Positions 17,912-29,264 of a DNA stretch of 64,000 nucleotides are shown here, one piece after another (the stretch's first letter is position 1; the number at the start of each line of letters is the position of its first letter). The notes beneath the pieces were generated by a model that did no database searches, was not told where the DNA came from, and saw only the letters and a list, made by a program, of their open reading frames with translations. Origin of the DNA: Bacterioplanoides sp965200585. Its GTDB lineage: Bacteria > Pseudomonadota > Gammaproteobacteria > Pseudomonadales > Oceanobacteraceae. The translations under genes were made by a program, and so were the position numbers. The DNA lies in assembly GCF_965200585.1 (NCBI RefSeq), contig NZ_OZ241361.1. One strand, 5' to 3'.

Positions 17912-18171
17912 AACGATACTTCACTCATCTCAGTTAAGTACTCACACGAATTGCTTTAATGCATTTTTAAAATGAAATGCTGATTAATTTATTAATCGGT
18001 CTTTTGTTTTATACGTTCTTTAAAAATTAGGATACATGAGAATTGAGATTCTCAAGCGAACCGGCGGTTGCTTGATTTGATATCTGACTACCCGTTAGTT
18101 ATCAGTAGCACCCAACCATTAAAGTTTTGATCTTCATAGCTTGTAAGCATCGAAACGGTTTGGGGTTATAT
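17912..18171 (+). other. 16S-23S spacer without tRNA genes
   Basis: The 260-base spacer contains no tRNA: no acceptor-stem pair, GTTCGAATC-type T-loop or CCA end was found on reading it. It does hold the right arm of the 16S processing stem (17926-17952), a second boxA GTTCTTTAAAAA (18015-18026) and the left arm of the 23S processing stem (18030-18062), which pairs with 21112-21144 beyond the 23S gene. Confidence 0.8.
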
Positions 18172-21059
<2,888 letters not shown>

Positions 21060-21111
21060 ATAACACCCAAACTTGGTGGTGTTAACAAGCCAAAGAATAT
21101 AAGCACCGCAA

Positions 21112-21144
21112 GGTTCGCAAGAGAATCAAAATACTCATGTATCC
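21112..21144 (+). other. right arm of the 23S processing stem
   Basis: These bases, from GGTTCGC to the ATCC end, are complementary with few mismatches to 18030-18062 before the 23S gene. Pairing brings the 23S ends together for RNase III cleavage. The rest of 21060-21200 shows nothing else. Confidence 0.7.
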
Positions 21145-21200
21145 AACCTATTAGCTGAATGATTGCAGAACGCGTAAGACAATCACGACGCAACAAGCTT

Positions 21201-21319
21201 TGCTTGACGACAATAGAGCTGTGGAACCACCTGAATCCATTCCGAACTCAGAAGTGAAACGCAGTATCGCCGATGGTAGTGTGGGGCTTCCCCATGTGAG
21301 AGTAGGTCATCGTCAAGCT
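21201..21319 (+). rRNA. 5S ribosomal RNA
   Basis: About 119 bases with paired ends GCTTGACGA / TCGTCAAGC and the conserved loops CCGAACTCAGAAGTGAAAC and GCCGATGGTAGTGTGGGG. It is the last gene of the operon; no distal tRNA follows. Confidence 0.96.
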
Positions 21320-21326
21320 CTTATTT

Positions 21327-21360
21327 AAAAGCCCTGATCATGTAAATGGTCAGGGCTTTT
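21327..21360 (+). terminator. rrn operon terminator
   Basis: An 11-bp perfect stem AAAAGCCCTGA / TCAGGGCTTTT around a 12-base loop, right after the 5S gene, ending in a T run. Confidence 0.92.
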
Positions 21361-21795
21361 CTCGTTTTGGCTTTCCTGCACCCAATCCTTCGGGCAACGA
21401 GCTTACACGGACGTACTTGTAAGACTATTGTCTCTTATTTAAGAAAACAGTCCTCAATTGTTGAATGCCTGAGACAATCACTGATTTAGTCCCTCATTGC
21501 GACAGTATTTCCTTCTTTTTATTAATTCATTCCTTTTATCTACTATTAAGCTGCCAAAGCACAATAAAAAAGAAGTGTGTTACTACTCTATTTATGTCCC
21601 TTACTTGATGATTGGTTTATCCAATAAGTATTACTTTGAAAGTGGTACTATGGTGCTCTTAATTTAGCTTGAATGAATTTGGTTATTTCTTATCCTGTCA
21701 GGACTAAATAAATATAAAAATAAATTGTCACCGCATCTTTATTCTCCGAGTCTTATCCCGGATCGGGCGACAATTCCATTAATTTGGAGTGTCCT
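21361..21795. other. AT-rich intergenic region before the FilF-like operon
   Basis: 435 bases without a supportable gene. It must contain the promoter of the downstream four-gene operon. A weak candidate is TTGATG (21605-21610), 18 bases, TATTAC (21629-21634), overlapping a small palindrome ATTGG-TTTAT-CCAAT. AATTGTC and GACAATT, 40-odd bases apart (near 21723 and 21770), could pair in the leader. Base composition is lower in GC than that of neighbours. Confidence 0.3.
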
Positions 21796-22761
21796 GTGTA
21801 TCGTTTTTTATCTGTACTTCTTTTAGTTCCGCTGCTGAATGCGCATGCTGCATTACAGCCAATGGATGATGAAGAGCTTGGTGATCAGGTTGGCCAGGCA
21901 TTTATTCAGTTTGACCGCACTGAAAATGTTGGTGGGCTGGACTTTACCAAGATTACCTTTGGCTTAAACGTTGAAACCTCTCTGAATGCGGATTTGGTTG
22001 ATTTAGGCAACTACAGTCGAAACGGTCAGGCAGGTTCAGATATCCGGATTAACGACTTTGCTCTTGGTAGTGTCAATGATGATGGTTCTATTAATCCATT
22101 TAACATAACCGATCCTTTTCTGGAGGTGGCTTTTGATGAAGATCAAAGTGGCCGTCAGAATGTTGTTGGCGTTCGTTTTGGCTTTTCCGGAGCTCAGGGA
22201 AGTCTGTCAGGCAATATTGAATCACTCACTGGTAATATCGAAGTTGATGTCGTCGGTAGCGCCAGCCCTATCTATGATGAAGCTAACTTTTTTCAGCAAG
22301 GCCTTTTATTTCTGGCCGGGGTGAGCCGAAATACACGTTTGCGGGCCGACGCCGTTTTAGTTGATGGTTCCGGAAACCCAACTAACGTCAGAGCCAGTTC
22401 TGTAGGTGTTGCTAATGGAGAAACATTACAGTGTGAATCTGGTTGTAACTTAGGGCGTTTGAGTGACTTCTTGCTTGGATTATTTGGCTCAAATAACTGT
22501 GCTGTATTAGGGCTCTCAACCTGCTTCGATTTGGGAAATTTTAATACATTACAAATTGGCAGTGATAACGCACCGGCAGAGGGGTTGTTCGTTTCTTTTC
22601 AGTCTCAACCAATTACCTGGATAGATGGAAATACAAGCACACGAACGGTATCTGGTGCTTACGTCAATATCCCTAACGGTGGGATTGTTGTGGACTTTGA
22701 ACAGTCCTTTAATGGCATTCCCCGTGTTCGTACCAAACTACTGGATCCTTATTTTGATTAA
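21796..22761 (+). CDS. secreted protein with LQPMDDEEL...GQ N-terminal motif (FilF-like operon, gene 1)
   Basis: A 321-residue exported protein of unknown function. The GTG at 21796 follows GGAG by seven bases and gives a clean signal peptide ending NAHA; a TTG at 21784 would be further upstream without a ribosome site. Right after cleavage comes LQPMDDEELGDQVGQA, a version of the L-x-P-(M/L)-(S/D)-D-x-E-(L/M)...(V/T)-(T/V)GQ(A/D)G motif seen in FilF-like and DUF6160-like secreted proteins. The rest is rich in Asn, Gly, Asp and beta-strand patterns, with cysteines clustered at about 210-240. It ends by overlapping the next gene. Confidence 0.72.
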   Translation: MYRFLSVLLLVPLLNAHAALQPMDDEELGDQVGQAFIQFDRTENVGGLDFTKITFGLNVETSLNADLVDLGNYSRNGQAGSDIRINDFALGSVNDDGSINPFNITDPFLEVAFDEDQSGRQNVVGVRFGFSGAQGSLSGNIESLTGNIEVDVVGSASPIYDEANFFQQGLLFLAGVSRNTRLRADAVLVDGSGNPTNVRASSVGVANGETLQCESGCNLGRLSDFLLGLFGSNNCAVLGLSTCFDLGNFNTLQIGSDNAPAEGLFVSFQSQPITWIDGNTSTRTVSGAYVNIPNGGIVVDFEQSFNGIPRVRTKLLDPYFD

Positions 22762-23806
22762 GTTAATTTTTTCAGCTTTATCAGTGGGTGCAGTGACCTT
22801 TTCTGCCTCCGCTGAACTGCAGTCACTTGATGATTTCGAGATGGATCAGGTGACGGGAGCCGGTCTGGCGATTGTTCTGGAAGACTTTGCTTTTGAGGCG
22901 GGCCAGAATATTGCTGGAGCGAATAATAACCAGCTCGATATCAGTGGCCTGCAAACCTCAGATGGCCGTAATGTTGTTCTTAGTGTGTCCCAGTTTTACA
23001 TTGCCGGTAGTGGCAGTAATCAGGGGGAGAATGTTATTGGCAATGGCGTAAACCTTGGCCGATTACTATACCCCTACCAGATCAATCTGCTGGATGGCGA
23101 CGAGATTGGTATTGACGATAAAGCGGTTCTTGAACTGGCCGCTCCCAGTCGTTTAAACACGAATAGCCTGTTAAATCAGGACTTTCGTACACGCTCACGT
23201 CGCTGTGGCAGTGGATTCTCTTGTCAGCAACGCTCTCAGGGCGTGACGGGCATTAACCTGTCTGGTTTAAGTTCCCGCAGCTCGGAACTGGCTGACTTCG
23301 GTACCCGTTTTGATCTGAACATTGACGGCACACGTCAGCAATCCCTGGAAACCCATGCAACTGGCGTTGCACTGGATGGCTCCCATGTTCGTTTATGGGG
23401 AGACAACAATCGTATGGTGGGTAATCTGGCCATCAATTTATACGCAGATGACCTGACTATTTTTGCCGCCAATCCAGATGGTACAAATGCCGGTAACAGT
23501 GTGGTGTTTGATGATCTGGTACTGGAGGCCGAACTGGGCTATGGCGATCGTCAAGCGGTTGAATTTGAAGTTCGCGATGATGGTAATTTTGAGCTGTTGA
23601 TTGGTGGCCGAGACCGAGCGGATACCTGTCAGTTAAATAGCTCTGGTAATTGTAATAATCGCGCAGGTTTTGCCGATTTTTATGATAACGGGCCAAAAGC
23701 TAACATTTATATTGATGATGTTCGGGTGGGTAACCAGAGTTTTGGTAGCACGACGATATCCAATCTACAAATTCAGTATCTGAAAGTCACCAGCAGGGAT
23801 CTGTAA
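22754..23806 (+). CDS. secreted protein of the same motif family (FilF-like operon, gene 2)
   Basis: A 350-residue predicted secreted protein. The likely start is TTG 22754, which overlaps the upstream stop codon by eight bases and yields a compact signal peptide (MIKLIFSALSVGAVTFSASA). Longer in-frame starts from 22625 lie inside gene 1 and give no proper signal. The mature protein opens LQSLDDFEMDQVTGAG, matching gene 1 and gene 4, then runs as repetitive beta-rich sequence with many Asn/Asp/Gly residues and Cys pairs at RRCGSGFSC and DTCQLNSSGNC. Translational coupling to gene 1 is likely. Function unknown. Confidence 0.68.
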   Translation: MIKLIFSALSVGAVTFSASAELQSLDDFEMDQVTGAGLAIVLEDFAFEAGQNIAGANNNQLDISGLQTSDGRNVVLSVSQFYIAGSGSNQGENVIGNGVNLGRLLYPYQINLLDGDEIGIDDKAVLELAAPSRLNTNSLLNQDFRTRSRRCGSGFSCQQRSQGVTGINLSGLSSRSSELADFGTRFDLNIDGTRQQSLETHATGVALDGSHVRLWGDNNRMVGNLAINLYADDLTIFAANPDGTNAGNSVVFDDLVLEAELGYGDRQAVEFEVRDDGNFELLIGGRDRADTCQLNSSGNCNNRAGFADFYDNGPKANIYIDDVRVGNQSFGSTTISNLQIQYLKVTSRDL

Positions 23807-24369
23807 TGACTCTATATAAAACAATAATAATAAGTGTTCTGATGTTCTCGTTCCCTGTTACTGCGCTGGAACCTATGTCGGCCGAAGAGATGTCAGCAAC
23901 GTCTGGTCAGGGTGGCGTTTATTTAACCGGTGATTTAACAATTAATGAAAATGGTGGGCCATTAAACCTGGATGGCCCGGCGCAGAATAATCATAACTGG
24001 CAGGTGAACTGCTCTGCGAATAATGCGGATCGCCGCTGCGGTGCTCGTTTGGCACTCAATACCGGTGGCGGGCGTGGCTGGTTAATTCTGGATAATATTC
24101 GTGGTCGTTTTTCGTTTGAAGGTCTGACTCTGAGAACCCGGAAAATTACCGACGGCTTTAATGGTGATGGTAATCAGTTTAATGAAGATGTTTTTGAGGT
24201 TGGTTTGCCTAACCAGCTGGATTACGAAGATGCTTCTTTAACTCTGGCTGGTGCCAGTGGGCCACGCCCGACGGATAGCAATTATCAGCAAGTTGATATT
24301 GTCACCCTGACCATTAATGGTGTTGCTAATTTACAAGGCAACGCATTGATTTTCCCAACAGGAGATTAG
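23806..24369 (+). CDS. small secreted protein of the same motif family (gene 3)
   Basis: A 187-residue predicted secreted protein whose ATG shares one base with the stop of gene 2 (TAATG). A signal peptide (hydrophobic LYKTIIISVLMFSFPVTA) is followed by LEPMSAEEMSATSGQGG, again the family motif. It contains two cysteines close together (VNCSANNADRRCGAR), which may form a disulfide. It is the shortest member and lacks the long repetitive region. No known domain recognised. Confidence 0.7.
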   Translation: MTLYKTIIISVLMFSFPVTALEPMSAEEMSATSGQGGVYLTGDLTINENGGPLNLDGPAQNNHNWQVNCSANNADRRCGARLALNTGGGRGWLILDNIRGRFSFEGLTLRTRKITDGFNGDGNQFNEDVFEVGLPNQLDYEDASLTLAGASGPRPTDSNYQQVDIVTLTINGVANLQGNALIFPTGD

Positions 24370-24373
24370 TGAG

Positions 24374-26770
24374 ATGCTTATCCGCCTTTCTCCGTTGACG
24401 ATACTTATGCTGGTTTTACCAGCGGCTGCAGGACTAAAGCCCATCAGTGATACCGAGTTGGAAACGGTAACAGGTCAGGCTGGTATATCGATTGATACAT
24501 CAGCTGCGCTGACGATTGATGAACTGGCTTATATTCAGGATGGCAATCAACTGCAGGTGCAGGATATTCGTATCGGCCAGCAAGCGGATATATCTCAGGC
24601 GGTATTAACTCGTCAGAAGGTGGATATTGAAGCGGATGGCACCCTGAGAATTTCCACTGAGGTGGATCCTACCCGGGTGACGGTCGGCGCAGTTCGAATT
24701 AATGATTCGAGCGGCAGTGTTGGGCAATATCAACTGGATTACAGTGGTAACAGCCTGGTTCGTATTGGTCCTTCGAGCGATCCTGATAACTATCTGGAAG
24801 GCTCATTTCAAACGGCTATCTCGGATGCTGAACTCGTCTGGAGTACCAATGGTAGTTCATTAAGTTTCGATGATATTGGCTTTAACGCCAATATTACCCG
24901 CCTGGGCATTGGTGAAGCGGTTCGTGGTAATCAAACGGGCCTGAACTTTGACCTGGAAGAATTCGCTTATTCTTTTTCATCGGGTGGCCTCAAGCTGGGA
25001 GACGTTTCACTGGGGACATTTTCCGGCGAATTAGCATTATCAGGTGATGCGCAATTATTTGCCGGAGGGCGTTTGGGGTCGGAAGGGATCAGTCTGGACG
25101 CCAATATTAATATTTTGCAGAACCCGGATAACTTTGTTCGTTTTACCGACGATGGCAATGACCTGTTTATGGGGGACTTTAATGGTTCTCTGAATGTCTC
25201 GAATCTGACATTGGATATTGAGAACGACAGTTTATTACTGGGCTTTGATTCGCTGAGCGGTGCTTTTAATGCTGACCGCATTATGATTGGTGATGAGGTG
25301 AATCCGGTGGGTGCCATTCAGCTGGATTTCTTATTTACGGATGGTGCTAGAGGACAATTTAACTTCAGTAATTTGGTACGCTTGCTTCCGGGAATCCATC
25401 AGCCGGATTTCTCTACCTTGCCTTCTGATAACGAACTCGGAGACGGACGTGGTAGCCGCGAATATGCACAACGGTTTTACTCTGGTTTAACCGATGAGAG
25501 TGAGGGCTTATCCGTCATTGCTAGCTGGAACCTTCAGAGTGGTAATGTCGCTTATATCGATAACAACCGTACCGTTATTTTCAGCGGCTTTGATAGCTAT
25601 GGCTCGGGCGCTGCGACTTTGGATCTACGCCAGTTTGATCATGATAATAACCCGTCCACACTCAATAAATCGGCTATTGCTGTCGGGCTTAATCAGGTTC
25701 GTGGCAGTTACAGTATTGATGGTTTAAAAGTTGGCAACCGAGATGCACCTTTACAGGGTGGCGCTGAATTATTGCTGACACTCGAGGTGTTTCAGGCGAT
25801 GGACTTCACGCTGGATGGCTACACTTTGATCACCGCAGGTGGTGTGAGTGGTGGTGGCATTCAGGTGGATGGCGATTATTTATTTTCCAACAGTAATATC
25901 GGCTTGTCGATTGATGAAAATGGCCAAGGGGTTTGGGCCACAGGTGTCGACTACGATATTCACTTGCGCGGCTTTCAGGTGGATGTCAGTGACTCTGGTT
26001 TAAGTGTTAATCGTACAGAGCAGTGGAGCACGATGGATATTGATGACTTGCGCTGGGGGGATCGTACAACCGGAACCAGTGTTGGACGTGTCGTACTGGA
26101 GCGCTTTGAGAAAGGTTCATCATTAACCATTAACCCGGGTGGTGCCGGTGCCGTGTGTGTTGGTGCCAACGCCTCCAGTGCCGGAGGCTGTAGTGCCGCT
26201 GGTGGGCGCTGGGAAGACCGTGGTAATGAAGGGTTAACCGTTGCCTTAAAAGCGGCTTTTGCACCCGAAGGACTAACCAGCGATGGCTCGACCGCCCGTA
26301 ACCGCCTGACCTGGGAAAACAACCGTGATCGTGTTGCCGGAAACCCGGTTAACGGTACTGGCACTCAGCTTATTTTTGATGGCTATAGCACCAATGATGG
26401 CTTAGGTACTGCTGATAGCAACGACTACGGTTTCCGCGCCAATCTGAATATTGATGTGTTTGAGACCCGGGTGTTGAAAAAAAGCAGTGGCCCGGATGAT
26501 TTAGGAATCGATGGTAATGTTGGAGATGAGCTGATTTATAACGATGATTCCCGGGTTGACTACACCTATGTAGCGAATCCAACAGCAGAGCAGCAACAGC
26601 TACGGCCGCTGGGTTTTGCGGTGCAGGGTAATGTGTCGTTTAAAGATTTTGAAATTAATCAGATTCAGCTGAAGCACCCGGATGTGGTTGCACCACAAAC
26701 CATTGTATCGGGAGCGGTACTGCAGAATTTTAATGTCACCACCAACCTGACAGCCACTCCGATTCGCTGA
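24374..26770 (+). CDS. large secreted beta-rich protein (FilF-like operon, gene 4)
   Basis: A 798-residue exported protein. The ATG has GGAG nine bases upstream, four bases after gene 3 ends. A signal peptide ends near PAAAG and the mature part opens LKPISDTELETVTGQAGISID, the most canonical copy of the motif in this operon and typical of FilF-type putative pilus-system proteins of Acinetobacter. The body is a long series of short beta-strand units with GD, GN and DG turns, such as LGDVSLGTFSGELALSGD, suggesting a beta-solenoid or surface fibre. A Cys-rich spot, AVCVGANASSAGGC, is near residue 595. Role in adhesion or surface structure is inference. Confidence 0.72.
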   Translation: MLIRLSPLTILMLVLPAAAGLKPISDTELETVTGQAGISIDTSAALTIDELAYIQDGNQLQVQDIRIGQQADISQAVLTRQKVDIEADGTLRISTEVDPTRVTVGAVRINDSSGSVGQYQLDYSGNSLVRIGPSSDPDNYLEGSFQTAISDAELVWSTNGSSLSFDDIGFNANITRLGIGEAVRGNQTGLNFDLEEFAYSFSSGGLKLGDVSLGTFSGELALSGDAQLFAGGRLGSEGISLDANINILQNPDNFVRFTDDGNDLFMGDFNGSLNVSNLTLDIENDSLLLGFDSLSGAFNADRIMIGDEVNPVGAIQLDFLFTDGARGQFNFSNLVRLLPGIHQPDFSTLPSDNELGDGRGSREYAQRFYSGLTDESEGLSVIASWNLQSGNVAYIDNNRTVIFSGFDSYGSGAATLDLRQFDHDNNPSTLNKSAIAVGLNQVRGSYSIDGLKVGNRDAPLQGGAELLLTLEVFQAMDFTLDGYTLITAGGVSGGGIQVDGDYLFSNSNIGLSIDENGQGVWATGVDYDIHLRGFQVDVSDSGLSVNRTEQWSTMDIDDLRWGDRTTGTSVGRVVLERFEKGSSLTINPGGAGAVCVGANASSAGGCSAAGGRWEDRGNEGLTVALKAAFAPEGLTSDGSTARNRLTWENNRDRVAGNPVNGTGTQLIFDGYSTNDGLGTADSNDYGFRANLNIDVFETRVLKKSSGPDDLGIDGNVGDELIYNDDSRVDYTYVANPTAEQQQLRPLGFAVQGNVSFKDFEINQIQLKHPDVVAPQTIVSGAVLQNFNVTTNLTATPIR

Positions 26771-26813
26771 TATTTAACCGCGAATCCCACATCACTCTGC
26801 TGCAGAATCACGG

Positions 26814-26837
26814 TATCGCGCGTATAATGGCGCGATA
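26814..26837 (+). promoter_or_regulatory. leuA promoter with the -10 box in a palindrome loop
   Basis: TATAAT (26823-26828) lies in the 8-base loop between perfect 8-bp arms TATCGCGC and GCGCGATA. The -35 is weak (TGCAGA about 16 bases upstream). A regulator binding this palindrome would cover the -10 box. It is 30 bases before the leuA start, so no long leader peptide or attenuator fits here. Confidence 0.55.
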
Positions 26838-26867
26838 TTTTATTCGTGATTAGCAGTGGAGCAGCAC

Positions 26868-28418
26868 ATGAGTCAGCAAGATCGTTTGGTCATTTTTGAT
26901 ACCACGATGCGCGATGGGGAACAGAGTCCTGGCGCATCCATGACCAAAGACGAAAAGATCCGCATTGGTAAAGCATTAGAAAAAATGCGTGTGGATGTGA
27001 TCGAAGCCGGTTTTGCTGCGGCCAGCCCGGGCGATTTTGAAGCCATTCAGGCGGTAGCGGCGAATGTCCGCGAAAGCACCATTTGCTCGCTGGCGCGTGC
27101 GGTTGATCGTGATTTAGAGCATGCAGCCGCGGCGCTGAAGCAAGCAGAGCGTGCCCGTATTCATACCTTTATCGCGACCTCGCCGATTCATATGCAATAT
27201 AAGTTGCGGATGGAGCCGGACCAGGTTATCGAGCAGGCGGTATATGCGGTTAAGAAAGCCCGTGGTTTTGTCGAAGACGTTGAATTTTCGTGTGAAGATG
27301 CTGGTCGTTCTGAAGACGATTTCTTATGCCGTATTATTGAAGCGGCCATCAATGCCGGTGCCTCCACCATCAATATTCCGGATACCGTGGGTTATGCCAT
27401 TCCGGAAGAGTTCGGCTATAAAATCAAAACCCTGTTAGAGCGCATTCCGAATTCCGATAAAGCCATCTTCTCCGTGCATTGCCATAACGACTTAGGTCTG
27501 GCGGTGGCTAACTCGCTGGCTGCGGTTGCCAATGGTGCGCGTCAGGTGGAATGTACCATCAATGGTCTGGGCGAACGTGCCGGTAATGCTTCACTGGAAG
27601 AGCTGGTGATGGCAACCCGTACCCGTCATGACCTGTTTAATATCGAAACCGGTATTGATACCACACACATCGTTCCGACTTCTCGTTTGGTGTCTTCCAT
27701 TACCGGCTTCCCGGTACAGCCGAACAAAGCCATTGTCGGTGCTAACGCTTTTGCTCATGAATCGGGCATCCACCAGGACGGCGTTCTGAAACATCGTGAA
27801 ACCTACGAGATTATGAAAGCCGAAGACGTAGGTTGGGGTGCCAACAAAATGGTGATGGGTAAGCACTCTGGTCGTGCAGCGTTCCGTAGCCGCCTGGAAG
27901 AGCTGGGTGTGACCTTTGATACCGATGCAGCGCTGAACGAAGCTTTTGCTCGTTTTAAAGATCTGGCCGATAAAAAACATGAAATCTTTGATGAAGATTT
28001 ACAGGCGCTGGTGTCTGAAGCCAAAGCGGCTGCGGTAGAAGATCGCTATAAGCTTGTGTCGCTGGAAAGCCACTCAGCCACGGGTGAAACCCCTGTATCG
28101 GAAGTGGTTGTCAGCCGTAACGGTGAAGAGTTTAAAAACAAATCCGATGGCAGCGGTCCGGTTGATGCGTCATTTAAAGCGATTGAAGCCGTGGCTCAGT
28201 CTGGCGCTAATCTGCTGTTGTATTCCGTGAATGCTATTACTGAGGGCACCGACTCTCAGGGTGAAGTCACCGTACGTCTGGAGAAAGGCGGTCGTATTGT
28301 GAACGGCAACGGTGCGGATACCGATATCGTGATTGCCTCGGCCAAAGCCTATATCCACGCACTGAACCTGTTGGAAGGGGATGCTGAGCGTCAGCACCCT
28401 CAAGCTGACGGCGTTTAA
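26868..28418 (+). CDS. leuA: 2-isopropylmalate synthase
   Basis: A 516-residue enzyme that condenses 2-oxoisovalerate with acetyl-CoA in the first committed step of leucine synthesis. The N-terminal TIM-barrel has the DTTMRDGEQSPGASM signature and metal ligands including the HCHNDLG block. The GLGERAGNASLEELVM and HESGIHQDGVLKH motifs are also present. The C-terminal LeuA allosteric domain (about 390-505) binds leucine for feedback inhibition. The ATG at 26868 has GGAG seven bases upstream; an ATG twelve bases earlier is less favoured. This is the long E. coli-type LeuA. The next gene starts eight bases after the stop. Confidence 0.96.
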   Translation: MSQQDRLVIFDTTMRDGEQSPGASMTKDEKIRIGKALEKMRVDVIEAGFAAASPGDFEAIQAVAANVRESTICSLARAVDRDLEHAAAALKQAERARIHTFIATSPIHMQYKLRMEPDQVIEQAVYAVKKARGFVEDVEFSCEDAGRSEDDFLCRIIEAAINAGASTINIPDTVGYAIPEEFGYKIKTLLERIPNSDKAIFSVHCHNDLGLAVANSLAAVANGARQVECTINGLGERAGNASLEELVMATRTRHDLFNIETGIDTTHIVPTSRLVSSITGFPVQPNKAIVGANAFAHESGIHQDGVLKHRETYEIMKAEDVGWGANKMVMGKHSGRAAFRSRLEELGVTFDTDAALNEAFARFKDLADKKHEIFDEDLQALVSEAKAAAVEDRYKLVSLESHSATGETPVSEVVVSRNGEEFKNKSDGSGPVDASFKAIEAVAQSGANLLLYSVNAITEGTDSQGEVTVRLEKGGRIVNGNGADTDIVIASAKAYIHALNLLEGDAERQHPQADGV

Positions 28419-28426
28419 TTTTCCCT

Positions 28427-29212
28427 ATGCTGGAACAAACGCGGCTCGATTATTTACAGGCCATGGGCATCACTCAGTGGATGCCCCGCAGTGCGCTGGA
28501 ACATGCACCGCAGCCGCGTTGGTTGCCCACTGAAGCTGTTAACCATCACTCCCATCAGGAAGTGGAACAACTGGCGCAAAGTCATCATATTCCACCGGTG
28601 ATGGCAGCCGAGTTGTTGGCCGTAGGCGATGCTGCACAGCAGTCTCGTAGCGCTGCGAATACCTCAACCTCGAATAAACCAGACGTATCCCAACGCACTG
28701 AAGCGAATGACGCGCTGGAAACGGCTGTTACCGTGGCCGAGACGGCTAAAACAGAAACGGCTAAAACAGAAACGGCAGACCTGACTCCACCTCGGTTTGA
28801 ATTACATTTCTTACGCGTGGGTCAGCACGGTGTCTGGGTATGTCAGGATGCTCAGACGCTGGATGCCATGATGCGCTTTGCTTATCGGGTGATGGCGGGG
28901 ATGCAGCAACCGCTGGATATGATGCAGGCACCGTTGACGTTCCGCTGGCCGTTTATTGAATCCAGTCATCATGATCAAAGCCGGGCGGTGGCCGTTCAGG
29001 CACTGACGGCTCAGTGGCAGCATTTTGCCACACAAGGAGCGCGCTACATCATCGCCTTTGGGGACAACTGTCAGCACTGGCTGCCGCAGGCTGGTGCTGA
29101 TATGAGTGGTAATAACAGCTTCTGGGCGGCCAATCTGAATCAGGTGTTAGAAACCCCGGCAGAAAAACGGCGTTTATGGCACATGCTGCTCCAACAAGGT
29201 TCCGTGCTGTAG
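28427..29212 (+). CDS. holD: HolD-like DNA polymerase III psi subunit, with a long linker
   Basis: A 261-residue protein. Its start, RLDYLQAMGITQWMPRSAL, closely matches the N-terminus of the psi subunit of DNA polymerase III (the E. coli form reads LQQLGITQW). In E. coli that segment binds chi in the clamp loader. The end, AEKRRLWHMLLQ, also resembles the psi C-terminus, and rimI follows as in the E. coli holD-rimI pair. It is about twice the E. coli length. A low-complexity linker at about 70-125 includes a 15-base tandem repeat (28742-28771) encoding ETAKT twice. Annotation rests on the ends and context; the middle is unassigned. Confidence 0.7.
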   Translation: MLEQTRLDYLQAMGITQWMPRSALEHAPQPRWLPTEAVNHHSHQEVEQLAQSHHIPPVMAAELLAVGDAAQQSRSAANTSTSNKPDVSQRTEANDALETAVTVAETAKTETAKTETADLTPPRFELHFLRVGQHGVWVCQDAQTLDAMMRFAYRVMAGMQQPLDMMQAPLTFRWPFIESSHHDQSRAVAVQALTAQWQHFATQGARYIIAFGDNCQHWLPQAGADMSGNNSFWAANLNQVLETPAEKRRLWHMLLQQGSVL

Positions 29213-29264
29213 CGCAGCAAAGCATCGGGCAAGGTAAGGTATCGAGCAAGGTGAGAAACGTATT

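Noticed and set aside
17912..18171. Possible tRNA genes in the 16S-23S spacer
   Set aside because: No cloverleaf with a T-loop and acceptor pairing could be made; the spacer is occupied by boxA and processing-stem arms.
22625..22753. Upstream extension of the second FilF-like gene
   Set aside because: The extension overlaps the first gene and precedes the real signal peptide with a non-exportable segment.
28742..28771. The 15-base tandem repeat as a mobile or CRISPR-like element
   Set aside because: Only two full copies, in frame within a low-complexity linker; it is a simple coding tandem duplication.
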